This document shows positions 1 through 7,513 of a stretch of 64,000 bases of DNA, one piece after another (position 1 is the first letter of the stretch; each line of letters begins with the position of its first letter). The stretch covers positions 65,929 through 129,928 of the forward strand of contig CAZOEL010000006.1 in assembly GCA_964578835.1 (NCBI GenBank), given 5' to 3'. The notes below the pieces were generated by a model, which ran no database searches, was not told where the DNA came from, and saw nothing but the letters and a program-made list of their open reading frames with translations. The position numbers and the translations under genes are program-made. The DNA comes from CAZOEL01 sp964578835. Its GTDB lineage: Bacteria > Desulfobacterota > Syntrophobacteria > Syntrophobacterales > Syntrophobacteraceae.

Positions 1-378
1 CTCATTCAAAGAATTCTTGGGATGAGTGATGATGACGATACCGCCATAACCGATCAGCCGTTCCTCTAAGAGAATTCCCTTAGCGGCGAGTGACTGATCC
101 TCCGGTTCCGTAAGAGTGCGGGAGGCCATGACCACATCGGCAGAGTTATCAAAGAGAGCAGCAAGGGCATCATCCACCAAGGGGACACCTTCAACAACGA
201 CCTTGATATCTTGATTACGGCTCATGAATAAAGCCGCCATCGCATGCGTCCTGTTGTACATGCTCTGATGAGTCTTTACTCGTATAGTCTTTGCGGAAGA
301 GTCGTCTCGAGCATGCGCCAACGTCAAGGTGATTACGACTAAGAATACGCCCAGCCCAATGGTAAGAAATCTCTTCAT
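1..378 (-). CDS. PstS-like periplasmic substrate-binding protein, partial (N-terminus only)
   Basis: The first 126 residues of an exported phosphate-type substrate-binding protein; the rest lies beyond the left edge of the window. A signal peptide is visible: Lys2 and Arg3, then a hydrophobic stretch to about residue 20 ending at ALAHA-like residues. The mature part has the alternating beta/alpha pattern of the PBP-like fold, including the stretch ADVVMASRTLTEPE, which resembles the loop of PstS-type proteins that follows the first domain crossover. The ATG is preceded by GGGGGAAGAAG, a good ribosome-binding site. No transporter partner can be seen. It could equally belong to a phosphate-binding-like sensor protein rather than a true Pst system. 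Confidence 0.7.
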   Translation of the reverse strand, partial: MKRFLTIGLGVFLVVITLTLAHARDDSSAKTIRVKTHQSMYNRTHAMAALFMSRNQDIKVVVEGVPLVDDALAALFDNSADVVMASRTLTEPEDQSLAAKGILLEERLIGYGGIVIITHPKNSLNE

Positions 379-1180
379 CTCTTCTTCCCCCTCGATAATT
401 GTATTCCGCGAGTCTTTCGAACAACAACAAGGTCAGCGTTCAGTAAGCGCGTGCGCCCCACTCGATGGAGCTCTTGGTGGAAAATTGGGTCGAGTCCCAG
501 CTGTGAGCGTCCCTTTAAGCGATCCCGTTCAGAATAGAAATCAAAGGCGTTTGAGGCCGGGTAGCTCAAACCCTTCTGTAAGACACTTAAAACTCAGATA
601 TCCTGCCCATCTTCATGGCATTGCCGATCAAGCCAGAGTGGGATTGGTTGCACACATAGCCGCTTTTCGGGCTGAGCTCTCCACACGGGCCGCCAGTTGA
701 GCGGCATGAGTGAAGAAACGGTTTGAGCGCCGCGGAAGTGGCTCATAGATGATCGTTGGGCTTGCGTCATAGCCCGGAAAAGATAGCATAATCCCACACA
801 GCATTGCAACCGTTTGGGAATTTAGGAATGGATGTTCATCTGAGAATGGACTTTCCATGTGTGCGAAGAAAAGCATTATAGAGCTTTCCTTAAAAGTCCA
901 CGACGAAGACTGCGATGGAACGTTCAATCTTCTTGATACGGCGCGTATCGATGCCGCCGAACATCCGTGCCTGCCTTAAAGTACTCAAGATTCTTTCCCC
1001 AACATCCGATCTTTGGTAGGGTGGTTGCTTTGCAGTGGCGACAATGCAAAAATGGTGGGCTTCAACCGCAACCGTCGATTCGAGAAAACGAGAAAAGGCG
1101 GACCGGAGGGATCAAAGATTGAATGGATTGGGAAACAGGTACTTATTGCCTGCCTCTGACTCATCGTAGAGAAGATCGTT
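379..1180. other. Non-coding or decayed stretch without a recognisable gene
   Basis: About 800 bp separate the divergent PstS-like and NMT1-like genes. Several frames of 60 to 120 codons are open on both strands, but they overlap each other, lack convincing ribosome-binding sites and resemble no family I know. The sequence may contain promoters for both neighbours and gene remnants. I see no hairpin, repeat or RNA gene. Confidence 0.5.
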
Positions 1181-2194
1181 ATGACGTTCAACGTGAAAAT
1201 CGTAATAGCATGCCTGCTTCTTTTGTTTTCGGAAGGGCTGGTTTTCGAGGCTCCTGAAAGAGATGCGCATGCAGGGGAAGCCCGGCATCATGTGTCCTTT
1301 ATTCCCCAATGGATACCGCAGGCTCAGTTTGCAGGCTATTATGTCGCCTACAAAAAAGGCTTCTATGAGCGATACGGCCTTGATGTGGATATTCTTCCGG
1401 GCGGTCCCGAGAGCCCATCCGCGAAGTGGATCACAAAAGGCGCAGCCGATTTCGGCACCATGTTCCTTTCAACCGGCATTCTGGAGCGAGCGAAGGGAAC
1501 AAAGCTGGTCAACATCGGACAGATAGTGGGCAGATCGACGCAGTTGCTCATCGCCAAAAAATCATCCGGAATCTCGACTTTCAAGGACATGAACGGGAAG
1601 AAGGTCGGCCTGTGGGGAGTAGAGACGAGCATTCTGCCGGAGGCGCTATTCAAAAAGTATGGTCTTCAGGTAACGGTCGTTCCTCAGACCTCCTCCGTCA
1701 GTCTTTTCCTCCGAGGCGGCGTGGATGTCGTATCGGCAATGTGGTACAATGAATATCATTCACTCTATACCGCCGGCCTTGATCCTGAAGAACTGCTGGT
1801 CTTCAATCTCTCCGAGCATGGCCTGAATGTTCCGGAAGACGGTATTTACTGCCTCGAGGACACATTCAGAAAGAACCCCGAAGTGGGCTGCCGGTTCGTT
1901 CAAGCTTCTCTCGAGGGATGGAGGTATGCGTTCGACCATCCTGAAGAAGCGCTCGATATTGTCATGAGCTATGTCGATGAAGCAAAGATAGCAACGAATC
2001 GCCTTCACCAACGATGGATGCTCGATCGCATGCGCGATGTCATCGATGTTCGCAAAACTTCGACGCCGCAGGGCAATCTGCTTGAAAGCGATTATCAGAA
2101 CGTAGCCGGAGAGCTAAGGGAAAGCGGCCTTATAGATAACATTCCTTCCTATTCCAACTTTTTCGTGAACTGCACGGAGAGCGATGAAAAGTAG
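1181..2194 (+). CDS. NMT1/THI5-like periplasmic substrate-binding protein
   Basis: Exported solute-binding protein of the NMT1/THI5/SsuA superfamily, 337 residues. A signal peptide ends near residue 31 (AHA before GEARHH). The family hallmark at about residues 40-62 is clear: IPQAQFAGYYVAYKKGFYER, then GLDVDILPGGP. Next come a domain reading GAADFGTMF and a FKDMNGKKVGLWG hinge. Relatives bind pyrimidine precursors, alkanesulfonates or other small organic molecules; the ligand cannot be read from sequence. No ABC permease or ATPase gene lies beside it. Instead its last 11 bases overlap the start of the membrane phosphatase gene downstream, which suggests a shared transcript and possibly a sensing role. 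Confidence 0.85.
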   Translation: MTFNVKIVIACLLLLFSEGLVFEAPERDAHAGEARHHVSFIPQWIPQAQFAGYYVAYKKGFYERYGLDVDILPGGPESPSAKWITKGAADFGTMFLSTGILERAKGTKLVNIGQIVGRSTQLLIAKKSSGISTFKDMNGKKVGLWGVETSILPEALFKKYGLQVTVVPQTSSVSLFLRGGVDVVSAMWYNEYHSLYTAGLDPEELLVFNLSEHGLNVPEDGIYCLEDTFRKNPEVGCRFVQASLEGWRYAFDHPEEALDIVMSYVDEAKIATNRLHQRWMLDRMRDVIDVRKTSTPQGNLLESDYQNVAGELRESGLIDNIPSYSNFFVNCTESDEK

Positions 2195-4295
2195 AGGCCT
2201 TGCATTCAAATTAATTCTCTTCATCCTTTCGGGAACTACTACCGTATTCCTCGCCGCCTTCATTTATTATCACCTCTGCTCCAAGCAGCTCGTCATGAAA
2301 TATGTCGAAGAGAACGCCATGAACCTTGCCCGCTCGACGGTGCACAGGATCGAAACGGTTCTGAAGGGCGTGGAAAAGGGTCCGCTCAATTTCGCATCCT
2401 TTTTGTCGACAGAGTGTTATGGAAGGACGGAAATGCTTGATATCGCGGAAAAGCTGGTTTCAGGAAACCCGGAGATTTACGGATCCGCGATAGCTTTGGA
2501 GCCCTATGCGCTTGGGAGCGACTTCTATTACTTCTCGCCCTATTGCTACAGGGAATCGAATGGAGGCGTCATTTTCACTTTGCTTGGGAGCGAATCCTAC
2601 CATTACTTCACCATGGATTGGTATCAATTGCCAAAAGAGCTCAAACGCTCCGCATGGACCGAGCCCTATTTCGACAAGGGCGGCGGAAACGTCATGATGG
2701 CTACTTTTTCTGTTCCCTTCTATAGGAAAGCGCAAGGAACGACTTCCTTCCAGGGAGTGGTCACTGCGGATGTGGCGCTTTCCTGGCTGCAGGACATCGT
2801 TTCGTCCATCAAGCTCTACAATTCCGGGTACGCATTTCTCATCTCTCAGACAGGCGTGTTCATCACCCACCCGGACAGCAGTCTGACCATGTCGCACACC
2901 ATCTTCAGCATTGCCGAAGAAAAGGCAAACAAGCATCTTCGGTTCATCGGGAAAGAGATGATCCGTGGAGGCGAGGGGCTGACAGCGCTCGGGGGCAACG
3001 TCTTATCCAAGAATAAATCCTGGCTCTACTATGCCCCCCTCGCCTCCATCGGCTGGTCGCTCGGCATCGTCATACCCGAGGATGAGCTGTTCGCCGATGT
3101 GCTCAGCCTCGGCCGAGAGGTGGTGCTCATCGGGCTTTCGGGCTTATTGCTCATAATAGCCATCGTATGGATCATCGCCCACAGAATCACCAAGCCCCTC
3201 AAATCGTTGGCGGCAACGACCGTCGAAATCGCCCGGGGCAACCTCGACGCGGAGCTGCCCCATATCCGAACGGGCGATGAAATTGGAAGGCTGACGGATT
3301 CTTTCGACAGCATGAGAGTCGCGCTCAAGGATTATGTCAGGAATCTTACTGAAACGACCGCGGCAAAGGAAAGAATAGAAAGCGAGCTGAAGATCGCAAG
3401 AAGCATCCAAATGAGCTTTCTACCGAAGGCGTTTCCGCCTTTCCCCGGGAAGGACGACTTTGAAATATCCGCCAGACTCGAACCCGCAAGGCACATAGGC
3501 GGAGACCTCTATGATTTTTTCCTGCTCGATGACGAGCATCTTTTTTTCGCGGTCGGCGACGTGTCCGACAAAGGCATTCCCGCAGCGCTTTTCATGGCCG
3601 TGACGAAAACTCTCCTCAAAGGGATCGCCGAGCTTGGCATGGAGCCTTCGGAAGTCTTGAACAGGACCAATGTGGAGCTCTCCCGGGACAATGATTCGAT
3701 GATGTTCGTAACCATCTTCTGCGGCGTTGTGAATCTCAAGACCGGAGCCCTGAAGTATTCCAACGCCGGTCATACGCCCCCGCTGATCCTGAGGCGAGGC
3801 AAGGAGCCCGAGTGGCTCAAGATTCCCAATGGCTTTCTACTCGGAGTAATGGAAGATGCTACCTATCAGACGATGGAAACAGAGCTTCGCCCCGGAGATG
3901 CGCTAATCGTCTATACGGACGGAGTTACAGAGGCAATGAATCACGCTCAGGCGCTCTACTCGGAGGAGAGATTGCTGGAAACAGTCAAGACATGTTCTTC
4001 ACTCTCTCCCGGAGAGCTAACAAAGGAAATCATGGAATCGGTGAAACGGCACGCATCGGACTTTCCGCTAATCGTCTATACGGACGGAGTTACAGAGGCA
4101 ATGAATCACGCTCAGGCGCTCTACTCGGAGGAGAGATTGCTGGAAACAGTCAAGACATGTTCTTCACTCTCTCCCGGAGAGCTAACAAAGGAAATCATGG
4201 AATCGGTGAAACGGCACGCATCGGACTTTCCGCAGTCGGATGACATTACAGTGCTCGCTCTCACCCTTGGTGGTCGAAAGACGCAAGAATCATGA
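2184..4295 (+). CDS. Membrane sensor protein phosphatase, Cache-like/HAMP/SpoIIE (RsbU type)
   Basis: A signalling phosphatase expected to dephosphorylate a STAS anti-anti-sigma factor. Order of parts: transmembrane helix at about residues 8-30; an extracytoplasmic Cache-like sensor to about 310; a second helix at about 312-333; HAMP to about 387; a short coiled coil; and a PP2C/SpoIIE domain from about 425. Metal-binding motifs GGDLYDFF, VGDVSDKG, YTDGVTEA and DDITVL are present. A 55-residue block carrying the TDGVTEA motif occurs twice in tandem (residues 574-628 and 629-683), making the protein 703 residues instead of about 648. The second copy leads correctly into DDITVL, so an active fold is possible, but the insertion may disrupt it. 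It overlaps the binding-protein gene and is followed by the STAS gene. Confidence 0.88.
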   Translation: MKSRGLAFKLILFILSGTTTVFLAAFIYYHLCSKQLVMKYVEENAMNLARSTVHRIETVLKGVEKGPLNFASFLSTECYGRTEMLDIAEKLVSGNPEIYGSAIALEPYALGSDFYYFSPYCYRESNGGVIFTLLGSESYHYFTMDWYQLPKELKRSAWTEPYFDKGGGNVMMATFSVPFYRKAQGTTSFQGVVTADVALSWLQDIVSSIKLYNSGYAFLISQTGVFITHPDSSLTMSHTIFSIAEEKANKHLRFIGKEMIRGGEGLTALGGNVLSKNKSWLYYAPLASIGWSLGIVIPEDELFADVLSLGREVVLIGLSGLLLIIAIVWIIAHRITKPLKSLAATTVEIARGNLDAELPHIRTGDEIGRLTDSFDSMRVALKDYVRNLTETTAAKERIESELKIARSIQMSFLPKAFPPFPGKDDFEISARLEPARHIGGDLYDFFLLDDEHLFFAVGDVSDKGIPAALFMAVTKTLLKGIAELGMEPSEVLNRTNVELSRDNDSMMFVTIFCGVVNLKTGALKYSNAGHTPPLILRRGKEPEWLKIPNGFLLGVMEDATYQTMETELRPGDALIVYTDGVTEAMNHAQALYSEERLLETVKTCSSLSPGELTKEIMESVKRHASDFPLIVYTDGVTEAMNHAQALYSEERLLETVKTCSSLSPGELTKEIMESVKRHASDFPQSDDITVLALTLGGRKTQES
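3903..4232 (+). repeat. Perfect in-frame 165-bp tandem duplication
   Basis: Two head-to-tail copies (3903-4067 and 4068-4232) read as identical. Each encodes 55 residues of the SpoIIE phosphatase, from LIVYTDG to ASDFP. Because 165 is a multiple of three, the reading frame survives. Only one or two bases of homology are visible at the junction. The absence of any difference means a very recent event or an assembly error. Confidence 0.95.
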
Positions 4296-4323
4296 ATCAC
4301 AAGAGAAAATGGGAGAAATTGGA

Positions 4324-4653
4324 ATGGATTTGAAAGGCTATAATGATGGCGGCGCTTTCGTGGTCAAGGCGAACGGCCGCCTGGACACCATTTCGGCGCC
4401 GGAATTCGAGAAGACAATTTCATCGTGGATCGATCAGGGTCAATCCAGATTTATCCTGGATCTGGAAGAGCTCGAGTACATCAGCAGCGCGGGTCTGAGG
4501 AGCATACTTCTTTCGGCCAAACGGCTCAAAGCAGTTAAAGGCAGCCTATCCTTCTGCTGCCTTAGCCCCATGGTCTCTGAAGTCTTCTCGCTTTCAAACT
4601 TCTCATCGCTGTTCCCTCTGCACGATACGCTAGAAAAGGCTTTGCGCGCCTGA
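4324..4653 (+). CDS. STAS-domain anti-anti-sigma factor
   Basis: A 109-residue protein made of one STAS domain, the class of SpoIIAA/RsbV antagonists that bind an anti-sigma kinase when dephosphorylated. The phosphorylation-site motif YISSAGLRSIL lies near residues 52-62, with Ser54 or Ser55 the likely target. I chose the ATG with GGGAG seven bases upstream; longer readings would overlap the upstream gene. It lies 28 bp downstream of the SpoIIE phosphatase, its likely partner. A candidate kinase-like partner is encoded near 12.2-13.5 kb. Confidence 0.88.
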   Translation: MDLKGYNDGGAFVVKANGRLDTISAPEFEKTISSWIDQGQSRFILDLEELEYISSAGLRSILLSAKRLKAVKGSLSFCCLSPMVSEVFSLSNFSSLFPLHDTLEKALRA

Positions 4654-4713
4654 GCAAATTCGCCTCTGTGGATAGCGATAGATCAGCGCCCTTTTCCAGA
4701 GTGCCGGATGTTT

Positions 4714-4813
4714 GATTCTGGATGCTGGATGAAGCCTGGGGATGAACAAGCCTGAACGATTTTTCCCAGCATCCAGAATCCGTCATTCCCGCCTGCAGGC
4801 GGGCGGGAATGAC
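4714..4813. repeat. Two adjacent inverted repeats (intergenic hairpin element)
   Basis: A 15-bp perfect stem (4714-4728 with 4766-4780, GATTCTGGATGCTGG) is followed by a GTCATTCCCGCC / GGCGGGAATGAC stem around 4782-4813. The second type is a dispersed hairpin repeat common in many proteobacterial genomes. It lies between the convergent STAS and GNAT genes and could also act as a two-way terminator. Confidence 0.75.
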
Positions 4814-4827
4814 ATGGAAACAAAGCG

Positions 4828-5871
4828 TCAAACAGTGCTTTCCCAATCTCTCTTGACAAAGTTGAAAATTTCTCGCGCCCGGTCCGAAAGTAGTTGAATT
4901 CCCTCCCAGTCCGGCCTGCCGATGATTTTTTGCATGAGCATTCCATCGTCGTCAAACCAGCGAGGAAGAAGGCCGCCAAAGAAGTACCCCCGGCTTTTCG
5001 CCAGATCCACTGTCTGTCCGACCCACGGACATCCGAGGCTTAACCAGAGCTGAGCAACTCTGACCTTTTGCGAGAGCAGCTTCTCTTCCAGAGCGCTCAA
5101 GCAGGCGCTGAAATCCCCTCCAATTTCCTCAAAGGATAATCGCACCACTCCGGCGAAGTCAAAGGTCTGATGAGAGGCCTTGGACAAACCGCTCATGGGA
5201 AGCTGCTCCTCACTGTGAACAAGCTTTCTCTGATCGTCCAATTCGGAATACAGAAAGCGCAGCTCCCTTTCGTAGGCTTGCGGCAGGAATACATTATGTG
5301 GTCTTGATCTGTAGGCGCGGAATGTAACCATCGATGCTACCCGGCCTGACGCGCTCTGTTCCTTCACGTAGGCTTCCGCAGGCATTAGATCGACTTCGAT
5401 GCCTGTTTCCACATGTCTGTATTGAGCGACGGTTCTTTGCATGTAGACATGATTGCAAACCGCCTCCCCCCATGTTTCATCCACGCCCGCTACTGGAGCC
5501 ACTGTTTCGTAGAGGTGGCTCAGCAGCATCTTATTGACGCCTTCCTTGCGATATTCGGGTAGAACCAGGCCCGCTCCAGCCTCGTACAGATTCGGATAGG
5601 GAGAAGAACGATACATCGCCACGTGGCCAATGACTTCGCCCCCGGCTTGGCGCGCGGTCAAAGAATAATTTTCACCGGCGTCGAAGGCTTTGATCAATGC
5701 ATCGGGATCATAGAAATGTCTAACGGGATACCCGTCTCCATAGACCGACCGAAACAGCCTCGCCACTCCCTCTGCGTCTTCCGGACGCAGAAGTCCGACA
5801 AAGATCTTTTCGCCATTCGAGAGTTGATGCTCTTCCGGCGCAATTTGGCAAATCTTCTCATTCATGACCAT
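4828..5871 (-). CDS. GNAT-family acetyltransferase with a second C-terminal domain
   Basis: A 347-residue protein. The N-terminal part (about 20-180) is a GNAT fold: IFVGLLRPEDAEGVARLFRS, then AGAGLVLPEYRKEGVNKMLL, where RKEGVN stands in the acetyl-CoA loop, whose last residue is usually Gly or Ala. The C-terminal 130 residues (ERELRFLYSEL to GGLLPRWFDDDGMLMQ) form a further domain that aligns by eye with the C-terminal end of the protein encoded at 12187-13506. The ATG follows AAAGGAG with good spacing. It is the last gene of the minus-strand molybdenum hydroxylase island, 72 bp after the FAD subunit gene. The substrate is unknown; a regulatory or metabolic acetylation role are both possible. 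Confidence 0.75.
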   Translation of the reverse strand: MVMNEKICQIAPEEHQLSNGEKIFVGLLRPEDAEGVARLFRSVYGDGYPVRHFYDPDALIKAFDAGENYSLTARQAGGEVIGHVAMYRSSPYPNLYEAGAGLVLPEYRKEGVNKMLLSHLYETVAPVAGVDETWGEAVCNHVYMQRTVAQYRHVETGIEVDLMPAEAYVKEQSASGRVASMVTFRAYRSRPHNVFLPQAYERELRFLYSELDDQRKLVHSEEQLPMSGLSKASHQTFDFAGVVRLSFEEIGGDFSACLSALEEKLLSQKVRVAQLWLSLGCPWVGQTVDLAKSRGYFFGGLLPRWFDDDGMLMQKIIGRPDWEGIQLLSDRAREIFNFVKRDWESTV

Positions 5872-5943
5872 TCTTGGCTCCTTTATTCATCGACTTCCAA
5901 AGAAATGCTGGATGCTTGATGCCAAATCTTGGGCAAGCCCCTG

Positions 5944-6777
5944 CTATTGGGCGAGTCGCAACAGGAGGTTTCCTGCGACAGTTCTCCTGTAGTCAAGATC
6001 GGCGCGTATATCGGTGATGGGAATTACGGCTTCTCTGACCAGGGCTGCGGCTTCCTCTAGCTTATCGAAGTGGAGCTTCTCGCCTTTTAGAGCGGCTTCT
6101 GCCTCCGGGCATTTCAAAACGGTCGGTCCCACGCTGCCCCAGGCAAAGGAAGCTTCTTCCACCACCCCCTTCTCCGATAGTCGAAGAAGGGCCGCCAGGC
6201 TCACTATGGAGCAGGCTAAAGCGTTTCGACGCCCAACCTTCTCGAAGTGATGCAGGTTGTAGGCTTCCGGCTTGCGAATGTAAACGGCGGTCAGGATCTC
6301 TCCTTTCTGAAGGCGCGTATGGCCGGGACTTTGCATGAAATCATCGAGCGGCATTCTCCGCAGGACATTTCGCGACCGAAGCTCCACTTCCGCTCCCAAC
6401 GCGTAGAGAGGAGGAAGCGTGTCCCCTGCCGGTGAGGCTGTACAGATGTTGCCGCCGATCGTTCCCATGTTGCGAATGAGAGGAGAGCCAAGCACTTTGA
6501 GCGCCGATAGGAGCACGGAGAGATGCCTTTGCGCGAGAAAATCCGAGAGGATCTGAGAGTGGGTGGAGCATGAGCCGATGCGAAGCTCATCGTCCTCTTC
6601 GCGGATGCCTTTCAGCTCCTCGATGCGCTCGAGGCATATGAGAGACTGTGGATTTGTCAAACCGGAGCGCATCTTTACCAGAAGGTCGGTTCCACCGGCA
6701 TAGACTACTGCTCCCGGCGCTCGTTCCAGATCGCTCCAAAGAGCGTCCAGCGAGCCCGGCAAAAAGACATCTCTCAT
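5944..6777 (-). CDS. Molybdenum hydroxylase FAD-binding subunit (CoxM/XdhB type)
   Basis: The medium subunit of a xanthine dehydrogenase/CO dehydrogenase-type enzyme, 277 residues, passing electrons between the iron-sulfur subunit and an external acceptor. FAD-binding motifs are visible: VVYAGGTDLLVKMR near residue 25, and RNMGTIGGNICTASPAGD near residue 100. The C-terminal CO_deh_flav_C domain ends in YRRTVAGNLLLRLAQ. The chosen ATG overlaps the TGA of the iron-sulfur subunit gene by four bases, which shows translational coupling; a longer reading would run through that gene. Confidence 0.92.
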   Translation of the reverse strand: MRDVFLPGSLDALWSDLERAPGAVVYAGGTDLLVKMRSGLTNPQSLICLERIEELKGIREEDDELRIGSCSTHSQILSDFLAQRHLSVLLSALKVLGSPLIRNMGTIGGNICTASPAGDTLPPLYALGAEVELRSRNVLRRMPLDDFMQSPGHTRLQKGEILTAVYIRKPEAYNLHHFEKVGRRNALACSIVSLAALLRLSEKGVVEEASFAWGSVGPTVLKCPEAEAALKGEKLHFDKLEEAAALVREAVIPITDIRADLDYRRTVAGNLLLRLAQ

Positions 6778-7250
6778 TCCTCCACTCCTTCGCGCAGCTT
6801 CCTTGCAGCCGCCTCCACGGCGTCGACAATTTTTACATACCCCGTGCATCGGCATAGATTGCCGCTCACGGCTTCGCGGATCTCCTCCCTGGTGGGATTG
6901 CGATTGTTGCCGAGAAGATGCACAGAAGAGAGCACCATGCCGGGCGTGCAGAATCCGCATTGCACCGCCCCATATTCTACAAAAGCCTCCTGGACCGGAT
7001 GCAGCCTTTCGCCTTCACCGAGGCCTTCTATGGTGGCGACTTGACGTCCTTCGAGCTGTCGAGCCAGCATGAGGCAAGAAAGGCGGCTTTCGCCATCGAT
7101 CAGGATTGTGCAAGCGCCGCATTCACCGGCGCCGCATCCCTCTTTCACTCCGGTAAGTCCCAGATCCTCGCGCAGTAAATCGACGGCCCGTCGATCCGGC
7201 TGTGCATCAATCTGAATCTCTTTACCGTTCAAAATAAATGCGATTTTCAA
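6774..7250 (-). CDS. Molybdenum hydroxylase [2Fe-2S] subunit (CoxS/XdhC type)
   Basis: The small electron-transfer subunit, 158 residues, carrying two [2Fe-2S] clusters. The plant-ferredoxin-type cluster uses CGAGECGACTIL; the second cluster uses CGFCTPGM and CRCTGY. I place the start at a TTG (reading LKIAFILNGK) because GGAGGA lies eight bases upstream and the family begins at this point; no suitable ATG exists. It is coupled to the FAD subunit downstream, and separated from the large-subunit gene upstream by 263 bp holding an inverted-repeat element. The three genes together would make one enzyme. Confidence 0.92.
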   Translation of the reverse strand: MKIAFILNGKEIQIDAQPDRRAVDLLREDLGLTGVKEGCGAGECGACTILIDGESRLSCLMLARQLEGRQVATIEGLGEGERLHPVQEAFVEYGAVQCGFCTPGMVLSSVHLLGNNRNPTREEIREAVSGNLCRCTGYVKIVDAVEAAARKLREGVEE

Positions 7251-7301
7251 TTCACTTCTCCTCCACCCTTGTTTGCCTCCAAGCATGATAGAGTGTTATT
7301 A

Positions 7302-7503
7302 CTACAGTGTCACAAAAGCGGCGCGACTCGTCATTCCGGCATGACGCCTCTTCGTCATTCCGGCAGGTTTTAAGCCGGAATCCAGCCACATGGGAGAGCG
7401 CCGGGCTGGATTCCGGCTCAAAAGATTGCCGGAATGACGAGATGAGCTGTGCTCTCAATAGAATCGCATTCCAACAGCATCATGCTGATTTGTGACACAG
7501 TAG
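7302..7503. repeat. MITE-like element with terminal inverted repeats and an inner hairpin
   Basis: The ends are 15-bp inverted repeats matching at 14 positions (CTACAGTGTCACAAA at 7302-7316; its complement with one change at 7489-7503). Inside, arms at 7352-7387 and 7404-7440 pair over about 36 bp and carry the CGTCATTCCGG motif. No coding capacity. It sits between the large- and small-subunit genes of the molybdenum hydroxylase. No clear target-site duplication was found. Confidence 0.65.
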
Positions 7504-7513
7504 CATTATGCGA

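Noticed and set aside
1000..1180. A thiamin (TPP) riboswitch before the THI5-like gene
   Set aside because: The conserved CUGAGA and ACCUGAUCUGG-like cores are not seen, and there are no thiamin synthesis genes.
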